Below are positions 61,801 to 62,751 of a stretch of DNA of 64,000 nt, in pieces (the first letter of the stretch is position 1; each line of letters opens with the position of its first letter). The notes beneath the pieces were generated by a model, which saw only the letters and a program-made list of their open reading frames with translations, ran no database searches and was not told the DNA's origin. The DNA is taken from positions 1,165,515 to 1,229,514 of the forward strand of contig NW_017803046.1 in the NCBI RefSeq assembly GCF_001625305.1. The letters are read 5' to 3'. The stretch is from Branchiostoma belcheri. Taxonomy: Eukaryota > Chordata > Leptocardii > Amphioxiformes > Branchiostomatidae. The position numbers and the translations under genes were made by a program.

Positions 61801-62751
61801 CACCCTATAGAAAAAAAAGTTTATGAAGAGAGTGTGCAAATGTATCATGTATAAAATTATTCCGGCGGGTATTGAGAAACGTAACACATGTCTCCACATC
61901 CCCTCAGGTGAGTGTGCGGCAGGAGTGGTGGGTGAGACGATGCCGAGGTACTGTCTGTTCGGAGACACTGTCAACATAGCCTCCAGGATGGAGTCGACAG
62001 GCGAAGGTGGGACGTGCATGGCTTTTTTGTAACGGCATTGCTCAATGCATAGCCAAATGACCACTTCTAGGCATTGAGCTAGATGTTACGACAGACGACT
62101 GACTATGCAAAAGATAGTGGTGAATGTTTATTTTGAAACTTTGAGGATTGTATTTGGAAGAAAGCAGGGAGTTCCATAATTTTTTCAGTCCGGGGAAAGA
62201 AACTGTTTCTGTAGAAAGACTTTGAAGCAGGAATTTGAACGGTGTATCAATGTGAACTGTCAAAATATATCATTGTGCAGTTACGAACATCCTTCGTCTT
62301 ACAGACCGTTTCAAACTTGTTAAAACAGAAGTGAATTTGCAGTGATTTAAAAGTTGTCTACAGACAGTTGACACCACTGTTTACTTCAAACGTAAAACAA
62401 ATAACATCGTTGCAGTGAACATTACTCAGTCACAGCCATAGCTTTTTTTAATTTTGTTCTACATTGTAACATATATATCATCCGCTTATAAATTCGTTTA
62501 GTTGAATCAGATATCATTTATTCTATGTATGGGTGATAGGAGTTTTTGGATGATTTATTTTTGTTTTGTAACAAACGCGTTGATAGGTCTTTCGAATATT
62601 ATGAGTCCTGTACAATCTCGAAAATGCAGCTGAAATTTTCTGCGTATATCTTTACTCTGCAGCTATGAAGATCCATGTGTCTGAGGACTCTTACAATCTG
62701 CTCCAACCTGGAGACTTCAAGCTGGAATACAGAGATCTGACCACTGTTAAG
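1010..62751 (+). CDS. Receptor guanylyl cyclase with a LamG-like domain inserted in its ligand-binding domain (24 exons in window, 3' end missing)
   Basis: This membrane receptor converts GTP to cGMP. Family knowledge predicts a homodimer that binds an extracellular ligand. The joined exons give 1,369 residues: signal peptide about 1-25; ANF-receptor domain about 27-303 and 518-680, split by a LamG/pentraxin-like domain about 304-517; transmembrane helix about 697-717; kinase-homology domain about 775-1130; dimerisation helix about 1137-1180; cyclase from about 1195. Natriuretic peptide receptors have about 1,050 residues; the excess is the LamG insert and an acidic insert near 1020-1090. Cyclase residues are intact: metal Asp 1210 and 1254, guanine-contacting Glu 1250 and Cys 1322, Asn 1329 and Arg 1333. 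The pseudokinase lacks the catalytic-loop Asp (HGNL at 904-907). The last residues and the stop codon lie beyond the window. The ligand and the exact orthologue are not recognised. Confidence 0.94.
1773..7283 (+). other. Intron 1, first part: no gene seen
   Basis: This is the start of a 32,860-bp phase-1 intron. Open frames are short, lack exon-like flanks and match no family I know. Near 4084-4128 there is an AT-rich partly palindromic patch built on TATATAACGGTTATATA. I see no RNA gene or mobile element with clear ends. Confidence 0.6.
7284..7329. repeat. Perfect 18-bp inverted repeat
   Basis: The arm at 7284-7301 (TTCCCACTAGGATAAAAT) is matched perfectly by its reverse complement at 7312-7329, around a 10-base loop. 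It may be a tiny MITE remnant or a hairpin-forming site. No target-site duplication was identified. Confidence 0.85.
7695..7830 (+). repeat. Dispersed repeat R2, copy 1
   Basis: It shares an ordered string of blocks with 14434-14525: ATGTGCARAG-RTTGGGTG, then CGTTCRGTGTAATAT, then GCCGCGTGCCTG and GTGTGTTA. This copy runs on into GGCGGTTGTACC and a GATACGGATACAG run, resembling 24318-24375. It is a dispersed repeat of unknown class, perhaps a SINE; no RNA polymerase III promoter was recognised. Confidence 0.65.
7831..10086 (+). other. Intron 1: no feature recognised
   Basis: This is AT-rich intronic sequence without convincing coding potential, RNA gene or element boundaries. Confidence 0.55.
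10087..10200 (+). repeat. Dispersed repeat R1, copy 1
   Basis: It shares an ordered block string with 14526-14640: AACTGGATATGATTTTGG, AAACGGTCAGACGTTTCA, CATCCACTACC, CACTGGAGA, TTTATAAG. A weaker relative around 11325-11400 contains GTCAGACGTTTCAGAC followed by a TTTCAATGAACTG segment. The class is unknown. Confidence 0.7.
10201..13561 (+). other. Intron 1: no gene; weak R1 relative near 11325-11400
   Basis: There is no exon-like open frame. The only structure noted is the degenerate R1-like block near 11325-11400. Confidence 0.5.
13562..13610 (+). repeat. tRNA-like A-box sequence, possible SINE head
   Basis: TGGCTTAGTTGGTCAGGC near 13570 matches the A-box consensus of RNA polymerase III promoters (TRGCNNAGYNGG). 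No B box or cloverleaf follows, so it is not a tRNA gene. It may be the head of a decayed tRNA-derived SINE or chance. Confidence 0.3.
14434..14525 (+). repeat. Dispersed repeat R2, copy 2
   Basis: This is the counterpart of 7695-7830, sharing GTGTAATAT, GCCGCGTGCCTG and GTGTGTTA in the same order. It passes directly into repeat R1 at about 14526, so the two may be parts of one longer element or one may have inserted next to the other. Confidence 0.65.
14526..14640 (+). repeat. Dispersed repeat R1, copy 2
   Basis: It matches 10087-10200 over most of its length with small indels, including an identical 18-base block AAACGGTCAGACGTTTCA. It directly follows the R2 copy. Confidence 0.7.
14641..17536 (+). 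other. Intron 1: no gene recognised
   Basis: Open frames here are short and unlike any family known to me. A short (TTTTA)n run lies at about 16983-17000. Nothing else stands out. Confidence 0.5.
17537..17600 (+). repeat. Dispersed repeat R4 with CRE and E-box, copy 1
   Basis: A block of about 64 bp is nearly identical to the reverse complement of 61641-61705. It contains an ATGGCGG core, a perfect CRE palindrome TGACGTCA at 17575-17582 and a CACGTG E-box just downstream. Whether the sites are used is unknown. Confidence 0.75.
18700..18792 (+). repeat. Two-copy tandem repeat, about 50-bp period
   Basis: The block GGCGACAATTCTCYGTGAAGT occurs twice (near 18717 and 18767), each preceded by AGAAG-GCCAT-like sequence. 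This is a short local tandem duplication. Confidence 0.7.
18830..18960. promoter_or_regulatory. CpG-rich patch with CCAAT and CACGTG motifs inside intron 1
   Basis: An AACCAATCAG box, a CACGTGACGCGGG stretch and a GCGCGC run lie within about 100 bp, in contrast to the AT-rich surroundings. It could be an intronic enhancer, an alternative promoter, or another palindromic element of the CCAAT-bearing type seen at 52940-53150. The evidence is motif-level only. Confidence 0.25.
19345..19750. repeat. Diverged direct duplication about 295 bp apart
   Basis: Two blocks (about 19345-19455 and 19635-19745) share ordered motifs: ACGGYAAAAATA, CGTGCATCA, AAATTGCG-like, ATTACACA and GTTTTGRCTGCGAACAT. 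They lie in a minus-strand open stretch (19366-19953) with no ATG at its head, no recognisable domain and no clear splice sites, so it is not called as a gene. Confidence 0.5.
19954..21130 (+). other. Intron 1: no gene recognised
   Basis: There is no convincing exon. Around 20760-20910 short phrases such as ACATGT, GCAGCGAAACGT and GAACCCGAAA recur, suggesting a decayed local tandem repeat. Confidence 0.45.
21131..21215 (+). pseudogene. Possible C2H2 zinc-finger fragment
   Basis: The + strand frame reads [20 protein letters not shown]: a C-x2-C-x12-H zinc-finger core with a plausible linker start, but the second zinc-binding His is absent (HARG instead of HxxxH). Upstream and downstream residues are not zinc-finger-like. 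It may be a relic of a large C2H2 family gene or a chance match. Confidence 0.3.
21283..22263 (+). other. Intron 1: no gene recognised
   Basis: A C-rich run (CCCCCCTCCCCCTCCCC) lies near 21811. No coding or RNA feature is supported. Confidence 0.45.
22264..22480. mobile_element. Foldback (palindromic) MITE-like element
   Basis: The left half (GCCTCTACCAGGC, GGGAGGAGGCTG, then CATGCCAGGGGAGTTG and TCCGCTAG) is mirrored as its reverse complement in the right half (CTAGCGGACCAAC, TTCCCTGGTATG, CAGCCGCCTCCC, GCCTGGTAGAGGC). Almost the whole 217-bp segment can fold on itself. It has no coding capacity of its own, and a minus-strand open frame across it is a by-product. The end bases and target duplication are uncertain. 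Confidence 0.8.
22485..23470 (+). other. Intron 1: no gene recognised
   Basis: No exon or element with clear boundaries is seen. Confidence 0.45.
23471..23550 (+). repeat. Dispersed repeat R3, copy 1
   Basis: It contains GAGGAAGACCAGAGTGACT, CTAGGTGAGAA and a terminal CAAAAGTTTTAACTT. The same ordered blocks recur at 41757-41845 and, shortened, at 40994-41060. The class is unknown. Confidence 0.65.
23551..25308 (+). other. Intron 1: partial R2-like repeat near 24318-24375, otherwise nothing
   Basis: GTGTTACGCCGAGGGGCGG followed by TTATGCTAC and ACAGATTTAACGG resembles the downstream half of repeat R2 at 7695-7830. Near 24482-24525 a second degenerate piece (AACTAGCCACCTGCCG, GTGCTTGCAAG) may belong to the same insertion. 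No gene is seen. Confidence 0.4.
25309..25560 (+). repeat. Two-copy diverged tandem duplication, about 162-bp period
   Basis: Blocks at about 25309-25399 and 25471-25560 share ACGTYWACRYCAGACCT, a TTTCRARCTTT-like segment, CCRATTATG and GTGTGCAGAYATTTGCCAGG. This is an old local duplication without coding potential. Confidence 0.6.
25561..26749 (+). other. Intron 1: no gene recognised
   Basis: Short overlapping open frames around 25660-26010 have no exon signals and no recognisable domain. Confidence 0.45.
26840..27085. mobile_element. MITE with 22-bp perfect terminal inverted repeats
   Basis: The left end 26840-26861 (GCACGTCGGCAGAACGTACT plus GC) is the exact reverse complement of 27063-27084. 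The 10-bp word CAGCCAGACA flanks the element on both sides (26830-26839 and 27086-27095), a plausible target-site duplication. A duplication of 9-10 bp would fit Mutator-like DNA transposons (inference). The interior carries a 13-bp word AACCTTATATGAG twice (26981 and 27001) and an extra half-end (ACGTTCTGCCGAAATGC). There is no coding capacity. Confidence 0.85.
27355..27443. mobile_element. 89-bp MITE with 23-bp perfect inverted repeats
   Basis: Positions 27356-27378 (GCCTGGTTACCAAACCTATT and ATA) are perfectly inverted at 27420-27442. The 11-bp word AGAAAAATGGT flanks it at 27344-27354 and 27444-27454, as a target-site duplication should. The host sequence around it is a satellite unit. The left end recurs at 63651-63706. 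Confidence 0.88.
27566..28676 (+). other. Intron 1: no gene recognised
   Basis: Open frames such as 27684-28022 have no recognisable domain or splice context. Nothing is called. Confidence 0.45.
28677..28995. repeat. Long (CA)n microsatellite with CACACAAAG variant units
   Basis: A pure CA tract of about 70 bases (roughly 28732-28800) is followed by repeated AAAGCACACAC-type units to about 28885 and then mixed CATACACAC sequence. All six reading frames stay open across parts of it because of the repeat, so the His/Thr- and Cys/Val-rich open frames are artefacts. Confidence 0.97.
28996..30176 (+). other. Intron 1: no gene recognised
   Basis: On the minus strand near 29110-29130 the word GGGTTCAAACGCCGTCC resembles a B box of a tRNA-derived SINE, but no A box was found at the right distance. 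The remainder is AT-rich intron sequence. Confidence 0.4.
30177..32126 (+). repeat. Near-identical duplication, copy A (before the gap)
   Basis: It starts at AAGAGACCCCTTCGGAG and ends at CACGTTCGTTAC, directly against the N run. It matches 32147-33740 closely, with scattered substitutions and small indels, plus about 370 bp (30873-31242) absent from copy B. Open frames in it are short and have no known domain. It is most likely one of two alleles laid side by side by the assembler. Confidence 0.88.
30980..31100 (+). mobile_element. Possible LINE 3' tail within the copy-A-only segment
   Basis: The stretch CTCCTGGAAGAATAGCTGTC, then GGGAAGCTAAAGGAGA, then ATCCACAATAAACC and CAATAAACAATAA resembles the 3' untranslated end of CR1/L2-like LINEs, which end in short AATAAA-bearing repeats. 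No reverse-transcriptase sequence or target duplication was seen, so the class is tentative. Confidence 0.35.
32127..32146. other. Assembly gap (20 N)
   Basis: Twenty N bases separate the two duplicate copies. The length is conventional rather than measured. Confidence 0.98.
32147..33740 (+). repeat. Near-identical duplication, copy B (after the gap)
   Basis: It begins at AAGAGACCCTTCGGAG, immediately after the N run, and ends at CACGTTCGTTAC, where unique sequence resumes. It lacks the 370-bp segment of copy A and differs by scattered small changes, consistent with allelic divergence. Confidence 0.88.
33741..34632 (+). other. Intron 1, final part: nothing recognised
   Basis: This is unique intron sequence up to the acceptor TTGTTCTTGCAG ending at 34632. 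Confidence 0.5.
34633..34779 (+). CDS. Exon 2: ligand-binding domain
   Basis: The acceptor is TTCTTGCAG and the donor ACAG|GTACAC; the exon is 147 nt, phase 1 to phase 1. Joined to exon 1 it restores ELAERARVITCTP followed by [13 protein letters not shown] and GEFAFIAID, the beta-strand/helix pattern that follows the first half of NPR ligand-binding domains. The fit across a 32.9-kb intron argues that no coding exon is missing between them. Confidence 0.93.
34780..35589 (+). other. Intron 2 (810 bp)
   Basis: This phase-1 intron sits exactly at the N-terminal border of the LamG module. No element was recognised. Confidence 0.85.
35590..35941 (+). CDS. Exon 3: first half of the inserted LamG/pentraxin-like domain
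   Basis: The exon runs from phase 1 to phase 2, with acceptor GGCTTTGCAG and donor AAG|GTAAGG. It encodes residues 304-420, opening with GPVGLWPLN, the usual first strand of Laminin_G_3/concanavalin-like domains. [13 protein letters not shown] and LTVLVKIQP follow, with glycosylation sequons NGT and NGS. No NPR-type receptor known to me has such sequence here. Confidence 0.92.
35942..36422 (+). other. Intron 3 (481 bp)
   Basis: This phase-2 intron lies inside the LamG domain. No element was recognised. Confidence 0.85.
36423..36712 (+). CDS. Exon 4: second half of the LamG-like domain
   Basis: It encodes residues 421-517, with the family signature WNYVGATYD at 444-452, followed by LWHDGKEVA and a closing [17 protein letters not shown] strand-helix. 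The exon ends in phase 1. Two donors nine bases apart (GT at 36713 and at 36722) both keep the frame, giving a three-residue length choice. Confidence 0.92.
36713..37716 (+). other. Intron 4 (1,004 bp)
   Basis: This phase-1 intron closes the LamG module. No element was recognised. Confidence 0.8.
37717..37838 (+). CDS. Exon 5: ligand-binding domain resumes
   Basis: Phase 1 to phase 0, with donor AAG|GTAGGT. It encodes residues 518-558. [19 protein letters not shown] and [12 protein letters not shown] align with the EAFQSVLTVTYREP region of natriuretic peptide receptors, so the ANF-receptor fold continues directly after the LamG insert. Confidence 0.92.
37839..41514 (+). other. Intron 5 (3,676 bp) with repeat R3 copy 2
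   Basis: No gene is seen. A shortened copy of repeat R3 lies at 40994-41060 (AAGCTCTAGGTAAGAG, then GATCAAAAGTTTTAACTT). The rest shows no recognisable structure. Confidence 0.6.
41515..41662 (+). CDS. Exon 6: ligand-binding domain
   Basis: Phase 0 to phase 1, with acceptor CCTCCTTGCAG and donor CAGG|GTAAGT. It encodes residues 559-607. [20 protein letters not shown] and RMWNRTF match the conserved helix that ends with a glycosylated LNET and the WNRTF motif of the family. It is GC-rich, unlike the flanking introns. Confidence 0.95.
41663..43998 (+). other. Intron 6 (2,336 bp) with repeat R3 copy 3
   Basis: Repeat R3 lies at 41757-41845 (GGAAGACCAGAGGAACTGGT, CTAGGTGAGAAGATTTAC, GATCAAAAGTTTTAACCTT). 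No gene is seen in the remainder. Confidence 0.6.
43999..44093 (+). CDS. Exon 7: membrane-proximal ligand-binding domain
   Basis: Phase 1 to phase 0. It encodes residues 608-639. [15 protein letters not shown] is the near-invariant GDRDTDF-like segment of receptor guanylyl cyclases. The donor is AAG|GTAAGG. Confidence 0.95.
44094..44611 (+). other. Intron 7 (518 bp) with a GA/GACA/CA microsatellite
   Basis: About 20 bases after the donor a purine-rich GAGAGAGAAGAG run passes into (GACA)n and then (CA)n to about 44282. No gene is seen. Confidence 0.9.
44612..44762 (+). CDS. Exon 8: juxtamembrane ectodomain
   Basis: Phase 0 to phase 1. It encodes residues 640-689. It starts PFWDYMGF and carries the membrane-proximal [13 protein letters not shown] motif, equivalent to the WPGG-PP-D-P-CGF segment of family members, then EACEG before the membrane. 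The donor is AAG|GTATCC. Confidence 0.88.
46836..48012 (-). mobile_element. 5'-truncated LINE (Tx1/L1-like) with poly(A) and target-site duplications
   Basis: The minus strand carries an uninterrupted frame over the C-terminal part of a LINE ORF2. It is followed by an AATAAA-bearing tail (AATAAAAATAACGTGG) and about nine A residues. TGTAGTGGTG flanks the element at 46826-46835 and 48013-48022, extended by TTT on both sides, so it is a target-site duplication of about 10-13 bp. The element is about 1.17 kb, truncated at its 5' end as LINEs usually are. The open frame and intact duplication suggest a young insertion in reverse orientation to the host gene. Confidence 0.88.
47039..48012 (-). CDS. 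LINE ORF2 C-terminal fragment with zinc-finger-like RVT tail
   Basis: The fragment reads from IQYWLKFQL-like sequence near the 5' truncation point to a stop at 47039. It contains the Tx1/L1-type C-terminal region (zf-RVT family): [15 protein letters not shown], then [19 protein letters not shown], a CxxC-H-C zinc knuckle, and FWKQVDHW. The open frame runs further to 48055 only because host flank happens to stay open. The endonuclease and polymerase domains are absent, so it is not autonomous. Confidence 0.85.
48072..48144. repeat. Perfect 20-bp inverted repeat beside the LINE
   Basis: AAGACAAATCAAACTCTACT at 48072-48091 is exactly complementary to 48125-48144, with a 33-base loop. It looks like a minimal MITE or a relic of one. 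The LINE target site lies about 60 bp away. Confidence 0.88.
48419..48449. repeat. Perfect 12-bp hairpin
   Basis: CAACAGGTCGAT and its reverse complement flank a 7-base TTATAAA loop. The hairpin is about 175 bp upstream of the transmembrane exon. Confidence 0.85.
48624..48711 (+). CDS. Exon 9: transmembrane helix
   Basis: Phase 1 to phase 2. It encodes residues 690-718: KPLEN followed by about 21 hydrophobic residues ([17 protein letters not shown]) and TYVWW, so a single-pass helix sits at about 697-717. The acceptor is a TAGTAG tandem: entry at 48624 or at 48627 both keep the frame and differ by one valine. The donor is TGGTG|GTGAGT. Confidence 0.93.
52462..52495. repeat. (AAAAC)n microsatellite
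   Basis: About seven uninterrupted AAAAC-type pentamers. Confidence 0.95.
52880..53150. mobile_element. Palindromic MITE-like element R5 with CCAAT motifs, copy 1
   Basis: An internal 13-bp inverted repeat is exact: CAGCCAATCACGT at 52986-52998 and ACGTGATTGGCTG at 53021-53033. The right end (GACCGGTACGCC to GGGCCTGACA) reappears inverted as the left end of 58765-59045 (TGTCAGGCCC to GGCGTACCGG). The outer ends are only approximate, and there is no coding capacity. Confidence 0.6.
54311..54364. repeat. 54-bp near-perfect hairpin
   Basis: GGGGCTGTACTAATC and GATTAGTACAGCCCC form the outer stem. An inner CATGGAGCTCCAT palindrome continues it, so almost every base is paired. It lies about 180 bp upstream of exon 10. 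Confidence 0.9.
54541..54696 (+). CDS. Exon 10: juxtamembrane segment and start of the kinase-homology region
   Basis: Phase 2 to phase 2. It encodes residues 719-770. It begins with the basic stop-transfer sequence [13 protein letters not shown] and then IIPKDNIIF, the equivalent of the W-I-P-ED-L-F motif that precedes the pseudokinase. The donor CCT|GTATGT was preferred over a GT four bases later because only it joins exon 11 in frame. Confidence 0.88.
54697..55087 (+). other. Intron 10 (391 bp)
   Basis: Phase-2 intron; nothing else recognised. Confidence 0.8.
55088..55157 (+). CDS. Exon 11: small kinase-homology linker exon
   Basis: This 70-nt exon runs from phase 2 to phase 0, with acceptor GACATATAG and donor GATGAG|GTAAGA. 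It reads [20 protein letters not shown], continuing exon 10 as DSNL-SLMDG, which parallels the serine-rich stretch before the pseudokinase N-lobe in NPRs. The acceptor lacks a strong pyrimidine tract. Confidence 0.75.
55158..55578 (+). other. Intron 11 (421 bp)
   Basis: Phase-0 intron; nothing else recognised. Confidence 0.8.
55579..55680 (+). CDS. Exon 12: pseudokinase N-lobe
   Basis: 34 codons, phase 0 to 0 (residues 795-828). It ends REIVLELKE, matching the helix-C segment RKVLFELKHMRD of NPRs. The VAVK-like beta-3 stretch is short and altered (TGVVQIS), so no convincing ATP-binding lysine is visible. Confidence 0.88.
55681..55985 (+). other. Intron 12 (305 bp)
   Basis: Phase-0 intron; nothing else recognised. 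Confidence 0.8.
55986..56102 (+). CDS. Exon 13: pseudokinase hinge
   Basis: 39 codons, phase 0 to 0 (residues 829-867). [18 protein letters not shown] and [11 protein letters not shown] are diagnostic of the receptor guanylyl cyclase kinase-homology domain. Confidence 0.96.
56103..56500 (+). other. Intron 13 (398 bp)
   Basis: Phase-0 intron; nothing else recognised. Confidence 0.8.
56501..56572 (+). CDS. Exon 14: pseudokinase helix D/E
   Basis: 24 codons, phase 0 to 0 (residues 868-891), with acceptor [23 protein letters not shown] and LMNDIIK match the DILENESITLDWMF-NDIVK segment of NPR-A. Confidence 0.95.
56573..57063 (+). other. Intron 14 (491 bp)
   Basis: Phase-0 intron; nothing else recognised. 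Confidence 0.8.
57064..57253 (+). CDS. Exon 15: pseudokinase catalytic-loop region
   Basis: Phase 0 to 1 (residues 892-954). [20 protein letters not shown] carries HGNL in place of HRDL, so the catalytic Asp is missing as in all NPR-type cyclases. The metal-binding DFG equivalent is kept at 924-926. Confidence 0.96.
57254..57722 (+). other. Intron 15 (469 bp)
   Basis: Phase-1 intron; nothing else recognised. Confidence 0.8.
57723..57881 (+). CDS. Exon 16: pseudokinase C-lobe
   Basis: Phase 1 to 1 (residues 955-1007). [11 protein letters not shown] corresponds to the KLWTAPELLR (APE) motif, and [14 protein letters not shown] to the DVYSFGIILQEI helix F. Confidence 0.96.
57882..58297 (+). other. 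Intron 16 (416 bp)
   Basis: Phase-1 intron; nothing else recognised. Confidence 0.8.
58298..58488 (+). CDS. Exon 17: pseudokinase end plus acidic insertion
   Basis: Phase 1 to 0 (residues 1008-1071). [10 protein letters not shown] matches the family's FRPSL motif. An unusual acidic run ([14 protein letters not shown]) and an Asn/Ser-rich tail follow. The donor AAG|GTGCTG is weak; a second in-frame donor (ACT|GTAAAA at 58510) would add seven residues. Confidence 0.8.
58489..59161 (+). other. Intron 17 (673 bp) with palindromic element R5 copy 2
   Basis: The element at about 58765-59045 fills much of the intron. No other feature was seen. Confidence 0.7.
58765..59045. mobile_element. Palindromic MITE-like element R5 with CCAAT motifs, copy 2
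   Basis: The left end (TGTCAGGCCC, CTCTGGCGTACCGG) is mirrored at the right end (ACCGGTACATCAGAG, CTGGCCTAGCATG). The interior carries AACCAATCAC/GAGCCAATCG words and the opposing TATTGGCTGATG. It is related in inverted orientation to the element at 52880-53150. The boundaries are approximate. Confidence 0.6.
59162..59218 (+). CDS. Exon 18 (tentative): Ser/Pro-rich linker in the insertion
   Basis: A 19-codon phase 0-to-0 exon reading [19 protein letters not shown]. Its acceptor (ACACCACACAG) is acceptable but its donor AAG|GTTCGC is poor. It could be skipped without breaking the frame, since exon 17 joins exon 19 in phase 0. It is supported only by frame and position. Confidence 0.5.
59219..59595 (+). 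other. Intron 18 (377 bp)
   Basis: Phase-0 intron; nothing else recognised. Confidence 0.6.
59596..59735 (+). CDS. Exon 19: end of the kinase-homology domain
   Basis: Phase 0 to 2. [16 protein letters not shown] is the family's LM-CW-EDP-RPDF motif that closes the pseudokinase. The upstream residues [15 protein letters not shown] are basic and helical and have no counterpart in NPR-A. Acceptor TACTTCAG, donor GGCAG|GTAAAG. Confidence 0.95.
59736..60275 (+). other. Intron 19 (540 bp)
   Basis: Phase-2 intron containing a short poly-C run near 59904; nothing else. Confidence 0.8.
60276..60416 (+). CDS. Exon 20: dimerisation coiled coil
   Basis: Phase 2 to 2 (residues 1137-1183). [20 protein letters not shown] and LLYRMLP match the signalling-helix segment (LENLLSRMEQYANNLEELVE to LLYQILP) that couples pseudokinase to cyclase. 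Confidence 0.97.
60417..60612 (+). other. Intron 20 (196 bp)
   Basis: This is the shortest intron of the gene; phase 2. Confidence 0.85.
60613..60736 (+). CDS. Exon 21: start of the cyclase catalytic domain
   Basis: Phase 2 to 0 (residues 1184-1225). [14 protein letters not shown] holds the first metal-coordinating Asp (1210). Confidence 0.97.
60737..61233 (+). other. Intron 21 (497 bp)
   Basis: Phase-0 intron; nothing else recognised. Confidence 0.85.
61234..61477 (+). CDS. Exon 22: cyclase catalytic core
   Basis: Phase 0 to 1. [17 protein letters not shown] includes guanine-contacting Glu1250 and the second metal Asp1254; [10 protein letters not shown] follows. The exon is GC-rich, with acceptor TTTTTTTCTCCAG and donor TCGG|GTGAGT. 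Confidence 0.98.
61478..61907 (+). other. Intron 22 (430 bp) with repeat R4 copy 2
   Basis: The CRE/E-box repeat lies inverted at 61641-61705. No other feature was seen. Confidence 0.8.
61641..61705 (-). repeat. Dispersed repeat R4 with E-box, copy 2
   Basis: Its reverse complement matches 17537-17600 nearly base for base: CAGCTTCCAG, ATGGCGG, CGTCATAGTCACGTGAGTG. The CRE palindrome of copy 1 is altered here (GTACGTCA), while the CACGTG E-box is kept. Confidence 0.75.
61908..62006 (+). CDS. Exon 23: cyclase catalytic domain
   Basis: Phase 1 to 1. [17 protein letters not shown] carries guanine-specifying Cys1322 and the transition-state Asn1329 and Arg1333. Confidence 0.98.
62007..62662 (+). 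other. Intron 23 (656 bp)
   Basis: Phase-1 intron; nothing else recognised. Confidence 0.85.
62663..62751 (+). CDS. Exon 24: last cyclase exon in the window
   Basis: Phase 1 to 0 (residues 1340-1369). [13 protein letters not shown] and [12 protein letters not shown] match the KIHLS--T---L and FELELRGDVEMK region. The donor is AAG|GTAAGC. The family's final KGKG-x-TYWL segment is not found in the remaining 1.2 kb and must lie to the right. Confidence 0.95.
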
